A DNA stretch of 64,000 nt from an uncultured Lachnospira sp. (GTDB lineage: Bacteria > Bacillota > Clostridia > Lachnospirales > Lachnospiraceae), in the NCBI GenBank assembly GCA_910589305.1, contig CAJUTV010000002.1, positions 186,001-250,000 on the forward strand, given 5' to 3'. The notes beneath the pieces were generated by a model, which was given only the letters and a program-made list of their open reading frames with translations, searched no databases and was not told where the DNA came from. Below are positions 54,550-63,764 of this stretch, in pieces. The position numbers were made by a program, and so were the translations under genes. The first letter of the stretch is position 1, and each line of letters starts with the position of its first letter.

Positions 54550-55164
54550 ATGATTAAACTTGAACGATTTAGTGTGATGAATTTTGAAAATGCGATGCGA
54601 GGTGCACGTAATCCTCTTAATAGCTGGGATAGAATGGACAGCTATACAGAAGATGGCAAATTTATAATGGGTCCTAATGATTTAGACCTTGCAAAACGTT
54701 TATGTAAAGCTGGAACAGACCATCGAAAATTTATCCGAATGATATTTGTTACAGTAGATATAACAGCACCACTTTATTGGTGGAAGGAATATGATACCTA
54801 TAAAGTAGGGACTGTAGCTAATTCGACAAGCACTATGCACAAGATTCACAGTAAACCTTTTGCCATGGATGATTTTAGCACAGACCATATGAATGATAAA
54901 ACAATAAAGATAATGAACCATATAATTGATTTTCTTGAAGAGTTACGGTTGGATTTTGTCAATACAAAAGATAACAAGTCTTGGTATAGTATGATTCAGC
55001 TTCTTCCAGAAAGTTATAACCAAATGAGAACCTGTACATTCTCATATGAGAATGTAGCAAATATGTACTATTCCAGAAAGAATCATAAACTTAGTGAATG
55101 GCATACATTTTGTGATTGGATTGAAAGCCTGCCATATTTTAAAGAGCTTTTTCTCGAAAATTAG
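54550..55164 (+). CDS. Orphan ThyX-like protein, function unknown
   Basis: 204 aa. Not firmly recognised. The central APLYWWKEYDTYKVGTVANS, with RKFIRMIFVTVDI before it, weakly resembles the FAD/dUMP region of flavin-dependent thymidylate synthase (ThyX), and similar small proteins occur in phages and clostridia. The ThyX motif RHRxxSxNxxSxR is not present, so thymidylate synthase activity is doubtful. Upstream are a promoter-hairpin repeat and an AAGGAAATAAAATC leader. It stands alone between the sugar kinase and the c-di-GMP gene. Confidence 0.55.
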   Translation: MIKLERFSVMNFENAMRGARNPLNSWDRMDSYTEDGKFIMGPNDLDLAKRLCKAGTDHRKFIRMIFVTVDITAPLYWWKEYDTYKVGTVANSTSTMHKIHSKPFAMDDFSTDHMNDKTIKIMNHIIDFLEELRLDFVNTKDNKSWYSMIQLLPESYNQMRTCTFSYENVANMYYSRKNHKLSEWHTFCDWIESLPYFKELFLEN

Positions 55165-55241
55165 CATACTCCTTCATTAAAAGGTTATTATTTTGTTAGT
55201 TGGTGTGTAATGGATATTAAGATATTTTGAGTGAGGCGGTT

Positions 55242-57146
55242 ATGAATATAGGAACACAATGTTGTGGGTTGGCTATTTTGTTCTTTGTTTTGTTTTTTTA
55301 TATAAGACAAAGAAAGTTAGGATTAAAAAATGAAAAGACATATTTAATTCTTTTATTTATTACAATGGCTAGTGTTATATTTGATATACTTTCTGTTATT
55401 GTGATATATAATAAGGACAATCTGCCTATTGTATTGGTAAATATAGTCGCGAAAGCTTATCTTATTACTCTTATTTTGCTTGGTGTAAATAGTTTGTTTT
55501 ATATTATTGGTGATTTAAGAGTGACCGTTGATGATTTTTATAAGACGATGTGTCTGTATTTTATATGGACAGGTATCTTTATATTTGCGATTGCTGTTTT
55601 ACCTATTGATTACGTTATCGATAAAGATAGAAATATCGTGTTTTGTGCAGGACCTTCGCTTATTGCAACGTATCTGTGTGTTGCTTCCTATCTTATACAG
55701 GCATTACACATTAATTTTAAAGCAAAAAATTATATCAACCAAGAGACACGCAAATCCATCTATTATTGGATGGGAATGTGGATTGCTTCGGCTGTTGTTC
55801 AAGTTTTATCCGAACGATTTTTAATTGTAGGATTTGCATGTTCTATGGGGCTTTTGTTTATTTATATTAAATTTGAAAATCCTGATTTGAATATGGATAA
55901 AATTACAGGTCTATTTAATCAGAGGGCATTTATAACCTATGTAAATCAGATGATTCAGACGAAACAAGAATATTATATTGTAGCGATTGCTTTTGATTTT
56001 CGCAATGACAGCAGTGTGGAACAATCGGTTTTTGACAGTGCCATTATGGAGGCTGTTAATTATATCAATGCCAAAAAAAATATAACCGTATTTATTAATG
56101 GACAAGATGAGATATTAGTAGTCTATAAGAATTTAAAACTGCTGCGGGAGTATGGTCTTGAATTGGAGGAACGCTTTGAGAAAGGCTGGGGTACAAATAA
56201 TGCTGTTATTTTATCTCCATATATTATATGTATTAAAGAAACGCGTTTGTTAAAAAGACCAGAAGATATTTTGACCTGTATTCGATATTTAAGAGTAAAC
56301 AATATTGACAAGACCGATTCTCATTTTGTATATGCCGATGAAAAAATGATTTATGACATGTATGAACAGCATAGAAAGGTAAAATTGATTGTTGATTCTA
56401 TGGACCATGATAGGATTGAAGTTTTTTATCAGCCTATTTTTTCAACATATGAACAGTTTTTTATCAGTGCAGAGGCGTTAGTAAGGATTCGTGACGAGAA
56501 GGGAAAAATTGTTCCGCCGTCAGAATTTGTAGAGGTAGCTGAAAAAAATGGGTTAATTATTCAGCTTGGTGAGATTGTTTTTAGAAAAGTATGCCAATTT
56601 TTAAAGAACCATTCTCCAGATGAACTAGGCATTCGATATATTGAAGTGAATTTATCGATGATACAGTGTGAGTATGTAAAACTTGCAGACGATTATATTG
56701 CTATTATGCAGCAGTATGATATTGACCCTAAGTGGATTAATTTTGAGATAACCGAGTCGGCATCAACGGTTTCTAAATCCAATATGTTAAAAAATATAGA
56801 ACGATTGAGAGCATATGGAGTTCATTTTTCGTTGGACGATTTTGGTACAGGACATTCTAATTTAAACTATATTGTCGATATGCCTGTCAATATAGTAAAG
56901 TTTGATAAAGAAATGATTAATTCTTATTTTGAGAATGGAAAAGCAAAATATGTCATGGAAGCCGCCATGCACATGATTCAAGGTATGAATTTAAAGATTG
57001 TTTCAGAAGGCATTGAAGATGAATCGCAGTATAACGAAATGTACGCACTTGGTATTAATTATATTCAAGGATATTATTTTTCTAAACCATTACCACAAGA
57101 TGAGTTTATTCAATATCTTAAAAATGTAAACGCAAAGGGTGTATAA
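55242..57146 (+). CDS. Membrane c-di-GMP phosphodiesterase (EAL) with degenerate GGDEF
   Basis: 634 aa. Six to eight helices in residues 1-220 form the sensory membrane part. A degenerate GGDEF follows (about 225-370): KITGLFNQRAF is the usual start but the signature is NGQDE, so cyclase activity is unlikely. The EAL domain (about 385-630) keeps the key motifs: AEALVRI, NFEITES, LDDFGTGHSN, KFDKEMI, SEGIED and QGYYFSKPLP, so it should hydrolyse c-di-GMP. ATG 55242 has GAGG upstream; a TTG at 55227 overlaps it. The RpiR regulator starts 5 bases after the stop. Confidence 0.92.
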   Translation: MNIGTQCCGLAILFFVLFFYIRQRKLGLKNEKTYLILLFITMASVIFDILSVIVIYNKDNLPIVLVNIVAKAYLITLILLGVNSLFYIIGDLRVTVDDFYKTMCLYFIWTGIFIFAIAVLPIDYVIDKDRNIVFCAGPSLIATYLCVASYLIQALHINFKAKNYINQETRKSIYYWMGMWIASAVVQVLSERFLIVGFACSMGLLFIYIKFENPDLNMDKITGLFNQRAFITYVNQMIQTKQEYYIVAIAFDFRNDSSVEQSVFDSAIMEAVNYINAKKNITVFINGQDEILVVYKNLKLLREYGLELEERFEKGWGTNNAVILSPYIICIKETRLLKRPEDILTCIRYLRVNNIDKTDSHFVYADEKMIYDMYEQHRKVKLIVDSMDHDRIEVFYQPIFSTYEQFFISAEALVRIRDEKGKIVPPSEFVEVAEKNGLIIQLGEIVFRKVCQFLKNHSPDELGIRYIEVNLSMIQCEYVKLADDYIAIMQQYDIDPKWINFEITESASTVSKSNMLKNIERLRAYGVHFSLDDFGTGHSNLNYIVDMPVNIVKFDKEMINSYFENGKAKYVMEAAMHMIQGMNLKIVSEGIEDESQYNEMYALGINYIQGYYFSKPLPQDEFIQYLKNVNAKGV

Positions 57147-57151
57147 ACAGT

Positions 57152-58066
57152 ATGTCAAATGAACCTGAAATTTTGAATGTGATTAGGGATAAACGCAAAT
57201 CAATGAGTAAGGGACAAAAGAAAATTGCTGATTATCTATTAAAACATTATGATAAGGCAGCATTTTTAACCGCGATGGAACTTGGGAAGAAGGTTAATGT
57301 AAGTGAGTCAACAGTTGTTCGTTTTGCCGCTTGTATTGGATTGTCTGGATATCCCAAATTGCAGAAAAAACTTCAGGGAATGATTCGAGACAAAATTCAT
57401 TCAATGGATAGGATTGAGATTGCCAATTCAAATATACCGCAGGAAAAAATACTTGATACAGTTTGTAAGGCTGATGCAGATAAAATTATAGATACATTGA
57501 AATTGATTGACCGAAAAGCATTTTGTGTTGCGGTCAATCTTCTTTTGAGGGGAAAAAATATATACATAATAGGATTGAGAAATTGCAGTCCATTAGCTTC
57601 TTTTTTGGCATATTATTTAAAGCTTGTGCGACCGGGCATTATTCTTATTAAAAGCAGTAATACCAATGAGCTGTTGGAAGAGCTGCTTCATATATCAAGT
57701 CAAGATGTACTGTTAAGTATCAGTTTTCCTAAGTATTCTTTTCGGACATTAAAAGCAATGGAGTATGCAAATGACCGCAATGCAACGATTATTTCTGTCA
57801 CAGACAGTAAGTATTCTCCTATGAATATGTATTCGTCCTGTAATTTATTTGCAAGAAGTGATATGGCATCGGTGGTTGATTCATTGGTAGCACCTCTTAG
57901 TGTGATTAATGCGTTGATAGTGGCAGTTTGCCTTAAAAGACAACAATCGTTAATCAGCAATTTGGAATTGTTAGGCGGAGTTCTTGGCAATTATCAAATT
58001 GGTGAGAATGATGAGATTGATATGTTAGATGAGAATGTGCTTGAAGAGTTAAGAAAAATGTCTTAA
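57152..58066 (+). CDS. MurR/RpiR-family transcriptional regulator
   Basis: 304 aa. N-terminal helix-turn-helix (KRKSMSKGQKKIADYLLKHY, then AMELGKKVNVSESTVVRFAA), then a SIS sugar-phosphate isomerase-type domain (NIYIIGLRNCSPLASFLAYY, DVLLSISFPKYSFRTLKAM). The family senses phosphosugars and usually represses sugar-uptake genes. It lies 5 bases after the c-di-GMP gene, without a clear sugar operon next to it, so its target is uncertain; the pentose genes at 52-54 kb are one possibility. Confidence 0.92.
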   Translation: MSNEPEILNVIRDKRKSMSKGQKKIADYLLKHYDKAAFLTAMELGKKVNVSESTVVRFAACIGLSGYPKLQKKLQGMIRDKIHSMDRIEIANSNIPQEKILDTVCKADADKIIDTLKLIDRKAFCVAVNLLLRGKNIYIIGLRNCSPLASFLAYYLKLVRPGIILIKSSNTNELLEELLHISSQDVLLSISFPKYSFRTLKAMEYANDRNATIISVTDSKYSPMNMYSSCNLFARSDMASVVDSLVAPLSVINALIVAVCLKRQQSLISNLELLGGVLGNYQIGENDEIDMLDENVLEELRKMS

Positions 58067-58113
58067 ATAAGACTTTTAAATAGAGCTGCTTGTTGCAGTA
58101 TGGAGATGAGACG

Positions 58114-59352
58114 ATGGGAAAAATAATTGTAGTTGGCGGCGGAGCAGCAGGCATGATGGCGGCTATTACTGCCGCAAGAAATGGGCATAAAGTGACTTTG
58201 CTGGAAAAAAATGAAAAACTTGGAAAGAAGCTTTTTATAACGGGAAAAGGAAGATGTAATTTTACCAATGCAGGCGATTATGATGACTTAATGAAAAGTG
58301 TTGTGACAAACAGTAAATTTTTATATAGTGCATTTAGCAAATTTTCCAATTATGACACTATGAGTTTTTTTGATGAGTTGGGGCTATCTTTTAAAGTGGA
58401 AAGAGGAAACCGCGTTTTTCCGAAATCAGACCATTCATCGGATGTGATTCGTGTGTTGGCACAAGAACTTCAAAAATTAGAGGTTGATATTTTATTGCAT
58501 TGTAAAGTTATAAATATTATCGCACAAGAGAATCAATTTCAATATATTGAATATCAGGATAATTCTGGTAAAAAAGTAAAACTTTATGGAGATAAAGTTG
58601 TTCTTGCAACAGGAGGAAAGTCGTATCAAAGCACAGGTTCTAGCGGCGACGGCTATCGGTTTGCCAAAGATTTAGGTCATACAGTTACGCCTTTAATTCC
58701 TGCACTTGTGCCATTTACCATCGCTGAAGAGTGGGAAAAACAACTACAAGGTTTAAGCCTTAAAAATATAACGGCTTATTTTTTTGATGATAAAGAATTG
58801 ATATATTCAGGTTTTGGTGAATTGTTATTTACGCATTTTGGCGTTAGCGGTCCTATTATTTTATCGGCAAGCAGCTATATTGCATCGGCTGCCCGAAAGA
58901 GCAACCTAGAAATGGTAATAGATTTAAAACCTGTATTGTCTTTTGAAAAATTGGACGAGCGTGTTTTGAGGGATTTTGATGAGGAAAAGAATAAATCGTT
59001 TAAAAATGCGTTGGATAAGTTGCTGCCTAAAAAGCTTATTCCAGTGATTGTCGAACTTAGCGGTATAAATTCAGAAAAAAAAGTTCATGTTATAAGCAGG
59101 GAAGAAAGACTTAGATTAGTAAAATTAATAAAAAATCTTACGATGACTATTACAGGGACGAGAGGTTTTGAGGAAGCGATTATTACACAGGGTGGTGTTG
59201 CAGTAAAGGAGATTAATCCTGCAACAATGGAATCAAAAGTTGTAAAGGGCGTCTATTTTGCAGGGGAATTGATTGATGTCGATGCCGTGACAGGCGGATT
59301 TAATTTGCAGATTGCATGGTCAACAGCGTATGCGGCAGCGTCGAATTTGTAA
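58114..59352 (+). CDS. BaiN/HI0933-type FAD-dependent oxidoreductase
   Basis: 412 aa. FAD-binding Rossmann motif at the start (IIVVGGGAAGMMAAITAARNG), then LEKNEKLGKKLFITGKGRCNFTN, the hallmark of the BaiN/RdsA family, ATGGKSYQSTGSSGDGYRFA in the middle and TGGFNLQIAWSTAYAAA at the end. Exact role in the cell is not settled. ATG 58114 has GGAGATGAG before it. The order oxidoreductase-cmk-ispH-rpsA is conserved in many clostridia. Confidence 0.92.
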   Translation: MGKIIVVGGGAAGMMAAITAARNGHKVTLLEKNEKLGKKLFITGKGRCNFTNAGDYDDLMKSVVTNSKFLYSAFSKFSNYDTMSFFDELGLSFKVERGNRVFPKSDHSSDVIRVLAQELQKLEVDILLHCKVINIIAQENQFQYIEYQDNSGKKVKLYGDKVVLATGGKSYQSTGSSGDGYRFAKDLGHTVTPLIPALVPFTIAEEWEKQLQGLSLKNITAYFFDDKELIYSGFGELLFTHFGVSGPIILSASSYIASAARKSNLEMVIDLKPVLSFEKLDERVLRDFDEEKNKSFKNALDKLLPKKLIPVIVELSGINSEKKVHVISREERLRLVKLIKNLTMTITGTRGFEEAIITQGGVAVKEINPATMESKVVKGVYFAGELIDVDAVTGGFNLQIAWSTAYAAASNL

Positions 59353-59457
59353 GGAGCTGCAGCAGTGTGAAAATTTTTGTCAAAGCAGTACAAATAGATT
59401 TGATGCCAAAAACTTTGCGCAAATTTTTTGCGCTGCGCTTTGGAATGGAGGACGAAT

Positions 59458-60138
59458 ATGAATGATTCAATAGCGATAGATGGGCCGGCAGGAGCTGGAA
59501 AAAGTACCATTGCAAAAGAAATTGCAAAAAAGATGAATTATATATATGTAGATACAGGTGCAATGTATAGAGCGATGGCAGTATATTTTAACAGGCATGG
59601 CATCCATGCCGATAATGAACAAGAAATTGATGGTGCTGTAAACGATGTAGATATTACAATTGAATATATTGATGGGGAACAGCAAGTTTTTTTAAATGGC
59701 GAGAATGTAACAGCGCTTCTTCGGACAGAAGAGACTGGAAAGATAGCATCAAAAACATCAAAATATGCCTCTGTGCGTACAAAGTTGGTAGAGTTGCAAA
59801 GAAAACTGGCAGCTATATCCAATGTTGTTATGGATGGCAGGGATATTGGCACAACGGTTTTGCCCGATGCGTTTTGTAAAATTTATCTTACAGCAAGCGT
59901 AGAGGCAAGAGCAACAAGAAGGTTTCATGAATTAAACCAAAAAGGTGTACCATGTAATTTTAATGAAATTAAGAGCGATATTCAAAAGCGTGATTATGAA
60001 GATATGAATAGGGAAATTAGCCCTTTAAAGCAGGCGGACGATGCTGTGCTGCTTGACACATCGGATATGGGTATTGAGGAAGTGTTAGAGACAATAATTA
60101 AGATGATTCAAAGTAAAAAATTAGAAGTTGATAAATAG
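59458..60138 (+). CDS. cmk: Cytidylate kinase
   Basis: 226 aa. P-loop AIDGPAGAGKSTIAKEIA at residues about 6-23; DTGAMYRAMA is the CMP-binding motif and DGRDIGTTVLPDAFCKIYL the family's nucleotide-binding segment. LTASVEARATRRFHE completes the lid. It makes CDP/dCDP from CMP/dCMP with ATP. ATG 59458 has GGAGG 6 bases upstream; the longer frame beginning at 59428 has no site. Confidence 0.97.
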   Translation: MNDSIAIDGPAGAGKSTIAKEIAKKMNYIYVDTGAMYRAMAVYFNRHGIHADNEQEIDGAVNDVDITIEYIDGEQQVFLNGENVTALLRTEETGKIASKTSKYASVRTKLVELQRKLAAISNVVMDGRDIGTTVLPDAFCKIYLTASVEARATRRFHELNQKGVPCNFNEIKSDIQKRDYEDMNREISPLKQADDAVLLDTSDMGIEEVLETIIKMIQSKKLEVDK

Positions 60139-60260
60139 GTATATATATGTAAAAATAAATATGTTCACCGTTTATGTTTACAAAAAGAATAACAAGCTGT
60201 TCTTTTAGCACATAAGTGAAAGAAAAAGATTAATTTATATAGGAGAGGCATGTTGTTTCG

Positions 60261-61136
60261 ATGAAAAAGATGATAGTCGCAAAGTCGGCAGGGTTTTGTT
60301 TTGGCGTTCAAAGGGCAGTGGATACCGTTTATGAACAGTGTGGCAAGGACAATGTTTATACATATGGTCCGATTATCCATAATGAAGAAGTTGTCAAAGA
60401 CCTTGAACATAAAGGTGTTAAGATTGTGGAAGACACAAAAGTATTGACAGAAAATGGCACAAAAGAGAAAACAGTTGTGATTCGCTCACATGGCATAGCA
60501 AAGAATATATATGAAGAATTAAAAAATAATAATATGAATGTTGTTGATGCGACTTGTCCATTTGTTTTAAAAATTCATCGCATTGTTGAACAGGAAAGTC
60601 AAAATGGCAGTCAGATAATTATTATAGGTAATGAGAAGCATCCAGAAGTTGAGGGAATAATGGGGTGGTCAAAAACACCTGCTATTGTGATAGATACTGT
60701 TGAAAAAGCACAAAATTTGGCACTGGATGTCGAAAAAAAGGTGTGCATAGTATCACAAACGACATTTAATTACAATAAATTTAAAGAATTAGTTGAAATT
60801 ATTGAAAAAAAGGGTTACAATGTTGTCATTCGTAATACAATTTGTAATGCTACTGAGGAACGACAGACGGAGGCAAGAGAAATTGCAAGGCAAGCTGATG
60901 CAGTAATTGTTATTGGCGGCAGCAGCAGTTCCAACACGAGAAAACTGTATGAAATCTGTAAGAATGAATGTGAAAAGACATACTACATTCAGACGATTAA
61001 TGACCTTGACCTTAGTGGTTTGGCCATGGCAGAATGCATAGGTATTACAGCTGGGGCATCAACCCCGAATAATATTATTGAGGAGGTTTGCACTAATGTC
61101 AGAGAATTTTGCAGAGATGTTAGAGGAATCAATTAA
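60261..61136 (+). CDS. ispH: 4-hydroxy-3-methylbut-2-enyl diphosphate reductase
   Basis: 291 aa. [4Fe-4S] cysteines: GFCFGVQRAVD (C14 region), DATCPFVLKIH and TICNATEERQTEAREIA. IHNEEVVKDLEHKG and GGSSSSNTRKLYEIC are substrate-binding stretches of IspH. It performs the last step of the MEP pathway to IPP and DMAPP. GGAGAGG precedes the ATG. Its last 41 bases overlap rpsA in another frame, so both stay separate proteins, unlike the ispH-rpsA fusion of some clostridia. Confidence 0.97.
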   Translation: MKKMIVAKSAGFCFGVQRAVDTVYEQCGKDNVYTYGPIIHNEEVVKDLEHKGVKIVEDTKVLTENGTKEKTVVIRSHGIAKNIYEELKNNNMNVVDATCPFVLKIHRIVEQESQNGSQIIIIGNEKHPEVEGIMGWSKTPAIVIDTVEKAQNLALDVEKKVCIVSQTTFNYNKFKELVEIIEKKGYNVVIRNTICNATEERQTEAREIARQADAVIVIGGSSSSNTRKLYEICKNECEKTYYIQTINDLDLSGLAMAECIGITAGASTPNNIIEEVCTNVREFCRDVRGIN

Positions 61137-62187
61137 GCAAATACATACAGGAGAGGTCGTAGACGGTACTGTTATCGATGTTAAGGAAGACCAGATTGTT
61201 CTTAATATCGGATATAAAGCCGATGGTATTATATCAAGAAGTGATTACTCATCTCAACTTGGTATTGATTTAAGAGATGTTGTTAAAGTTGGCGATGAGA
61301 TGCAGGCTAAAGTACGTAAGTTCAACGACGGCGAAGGACAGGTTATCCTTTCAAGGAAAGGTCTTATTGCAGAACAGGGAAGCAAGAAGCTTGAGGAGGC
61401 TTTTGAAAATCAAACAGTCCTTACAGCGAAAGTAAATCAAGTAATGAAGGGTGGTCTTGGCGTTATTATTGACGAGACAAGAATATTTATTCCCGCAAGT
61501 CTTGTTTCAGATGTATTTGTCAAGGATTTATCGGTATATATGAATAAGGATATCTCATTTATTATTACAGAGTATAATCCTAAAAAGAGAAGAATTATCG
61601 GTGATTGTAAACAGCTTATTGTTGCTGTTAAGGAAAAGTTAAGAAGAGAGCTTCTTGACCGAATCAAAGAGGGTGATACCATTGAAGGTACAGTTAAAAA
61701 TGTAACAGATTTTGGTGCATTTATTGATTTAGGCGGAGTAGATGGACTTCTTCACATTTCAGAGATGTCATGGGGAAGAACAGAGAATCCTAAGAAGATG
61801 TATAAGATTGGGGATTCTGTAAAGTGCTTTATCAAAGAAATTAATGGTGAGAAGATAGCTTTAAGTGTAAAATATCCAGACCTTAATCCATGGAATGATG
61901 TTGCAGTAAAGTATGCTATCGGCAATGTAGTAAAGGGAACTGTTGCTAGAATGACTGATTTTGGCGCATTTGTTCAGCTTGAAGACGGCATTGATGCACT
62001 GCTTCATGTTTCTCAGATTTCAAAGGAACATATTAATAAGCCTTCAGATGTTCTTTCTGTTGGACAGGAAGTTGAAGCAAAGGTTGTTGATATGAATGAA
62101 GCAGATAAGAAGATTAGTTTAAGTATGAAAGCGCTTCTCTATGATGAGAGACAGGCTGATGAAGAAGAAGAGGCTGTTGAAGAGTAA
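61096..62187 (+). CDS. rpsA: 30S ribosomal protein S1-like protein, four S1 domains
   Basis: 363 aa. Four S1 RNA-binding motifs: GEVVDGTVIDVKEDQIVLNI (about 17-85), NQTVLTAKVNQVMKGGLGVI (about 100-170), GDTIEGTVKNVTDFGAFIDL (about 190-260) and GNVVKGTVARMTDFGAFVQL (about 275-350); the last two are the best preserved. It binds mRNA; in Firmicutes this shorter form is not always essential. ATG 61096 has AGGAGG 9 bases before it inside ispH, which implies translational coupling. An acidic tail ends the protein. Confidence 0.93.
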   Translation: MSENFAEMLEESIKQIHTGEVVDGTVIDVKEDQIVLNIGYKADGIISRSDYSSQLGIDLRDVVKVGDEMQAKVRKFNDGEGQVILSRKGLIAEQGSKKLEEAFENQTVLTAKVNQVMKGGLGVIIDETRIFIPASLVSDVFVKDLSVYMNKDISFIITEYNPKKRRIIGDCKQLIVAVKEKLRRELLDRIKEGDTIEGTVKNVTDFGAFIDLGGVDGLLHISEMSWGRTENPKKMYKIGDSVKCFIKEINGEKIALSVKYPDLNPWNDVAVKYAIGNVVKGTVARMTDFGAFVQLEDGIDALLHVSQISKEHINKPSDVLSVGQEVEAKVVDMNEADKKISLSMKALLYDERQADEEEEAVEE

Positions 62188-62289
62188 TTTTTCTGATGGT
62201 TTGCACAATTATTGTAAAATTGTTTATTTTATTAAAAAATAATTTTATATTGATTTTTCTGTAAAAATAATATGATAATTAAAAGTATA

Positions 62290-62325
62290 AAAGGGCAATA
62301 ACTTTTTAGTTATTGTCCTTTTTTG
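62290..62325 (+). terminator. Terminator after rpsA
   Basis: AAGGGCAATAAC (62291-62302) pairs with GTTATTGTCCTT (62309-62320), followed by TTTTTG, giving a clear end to the cmk-ispH-rpsA unit. Confidence 0.9.
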
Positions 62326-62347
62326 TATAGATAAATTTTACAATATC

Positions 62348-62376
62348 TTGAAATTTATATAGCATTGAGCTATAAT
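62348..62376 (+). promoter_or_regulatory. Promoter of the DUF134/NifX-hemerythrin unit
   Basis: TTGAAA (62348-62353), 17-base spacer, TATAAT (62371-62376). GGAGGTGA is at 62399-62406 before the ATG. Confidence 0.65.
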
Positions 62377-62410
62377 GTTATCGTCATATGTCGGAAATGG
62401 AGGTGAATAG

Positions 62411-63187
62411 ATGGCAAGACCAATCCGATGCAGAAGAATTTGTTTTGAACCAGAATATAACAGTTTTGCTCCATGTGGAATGGAAAGTACAGAGCAGGTT
62501 TTATTGATGGTAGACGAATTTGAGGCTGTCCGTTTAATTGATTATGAAAAGAGAACACATGAACAGTGTGCCAAGCAGATGGGAGTTTCCCGCACGACGG
62601 TTACTGAAATGTATGAGAGGGCGAGAACAAAAATTGCGGATTGTATTGTCAATGGAAAAACATTGTCTATTTCTGGCGGAAATTATGCGCTTTGTGATGG
62701 TTCAGCATGGATGTCGTGCGGAAGAAAATGTAACAGGGAAGAGTATGCAGACAATATTCAGAGCGTAGATAGAAAGGAATTAGGGATGATGAAAATTGCA
62801 GTTACTTATGAAAATGGAAATATATTCCAACATTTTGGGCATACACAGCAATTTAAAGTTTATAATACTTTAGATGGCACAGTTGTGGATGCACAAGTTA
62901 TCAGCACAAATGGGAATGGACATGGAGCTTTAGCAAACCTGCTTACATCACTTGGTGTAGATGTGTTGATTTGTGGTGGAATTGGCGGAGGTGCAAAAAT
63001 AGCATTATCAGAAGCTGGAATTAAGCTTTATGGGGGTGTGTCTGGCAGTGCAGATGAAGCAGTGAATGCTTTACTTGCTGATAATCTTAAGTTTGATTTG
63101 GATGTTTGCTGTGACCATGACCACCATAAAGGTCATCATTGTGGAGAGGATAAACATCATTGTATGGGAAATGGAGGTAAATGTTAA
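62411..63187 (+). CDS. DUF134 HTH - NifX-type fusion with metal-binding tail
   Basis: 258 aa in three parts. Residues 1-95 are DUF134: MARPIRCRRICFEPEYNSF, a helix-turn-helix (EQCAKQMGVSRTTVTEMYERA). Residues about 125-235 are a dinitrogenase iron-molybdenum cofactor (NifX/NifY) domain: ENGNIFQHFGHTQQFKVY and VLICGGIGGGAKIALSEAGI. The tail CCDHDHHKGHHCGEDKHHC is His/Cys-rich and likely binds metal. There are no nitrogenase genes here, so a role in FeS/metal cofactor sensing or transfer is inferred. The next gene's ATG overlaps its stop. Confidence 0.88.
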   Translation: MARPIRCRRICFEPEYNSFAPCGMESTEQVLLMVDEFEAVRLIDYEKRTHEQCAKQMGVSRTTVTEMYERARTKIADCIVNGKTLSISGGNYALCDGSAWMSCGRKCNREEYADNIQSVDRKELGMMKIAVTYENGNIFQHFGHTQQFKVYNTLDGTVVDAQVISTNGNGHGALANLLTSLGVDVLICGGIGGGAKIALSEAGIKLYGGVSGSADEAVNALLADNLKFDLDVCCDHDHHKGHHCGEDKHHCMGNGGKC

Positions 63188-63594
63188 TGAGTAAGTATGA
63201 ATTTACAAAGCAATTGGAGACAGGAAATGCAATTATTGACAAAGAGCATCGTGAGTTGATACAGGCTGTAAATAAGCTGTTAGAGGCTTGCAGCAGGGGA
63301 GAAGGGCGTACTTCAATGGATGCAACAATCAAATTTTTAAATAATTATGTAGAGCAGCATTTTTCGCATGAGGAAAGGCTCCAGCAGCAAAGTAAATATC
63401 CTAACATTACAGCACATAAAGCGTTCCATGAACAGTACAAAAAGACGTTAAAAGAAATTACATCGAAAATATCAGCAGCAGGTCCAACAATTGTAGAATT
63501 GGGAAAACTAAACGGGCATATTGGTGTTTTGATTTCACATATCCGAACAGAGGATAAAAAACTTGGAGCATTTTTAAGTCAAGCACAAGTGTGA
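63187..63594 (+). CDS. Bacteriohemerythrin
   Basis: 135 aa, single four-helix domain. Di-iron ligand pattern: DKEHRELI, HFSHEERL, HKAFHEQYK and a late HIRTEDKKL. Such proteins bind O2 or scavenge iron; in a strict anaerobe it may detect or buffer oxygen. ATG 63187 overlaps the previous stop (TAATG) with GGAGG 9 bases before it; an ATG at 63181 would be too close to the site. Co-expressed with the DUF134/NifX gene. Confidence 0.92.
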   Translation: MSKYEFTKQLETGNAIIDKEHRELIQAVNKLLEACSRGEGRTSMDATIKFLNNYVEQHFSHEERLQQQSKYPNITAHKAFHEQYKKTLKEITSKISAAGPTIVELGKLNGHIGVLISHIRTEDKKLGAFLSQAQV

Positions 63595-63764
63595 GAAGTA
63601 GAAACAATCATAAATGAGGATTGCATTTATATTACATATTTTGTATAATATTGCCAAAGATACATATAAACAGTTCTATTTTATAGATACAAGGAGTAAG
63701 ATTGAACGTAAAAACAGGAGTCATTAACTGCTCCTAAAAATCAGTCACAGTATGGAGGTTCAAT

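Noticed and set aside
63716..63740. AGGAG...CTCCT hairpin as a terminator before the last gene
   Set aside because: The stem is only 5 bp and is followed by A, not T, on the plus strand.
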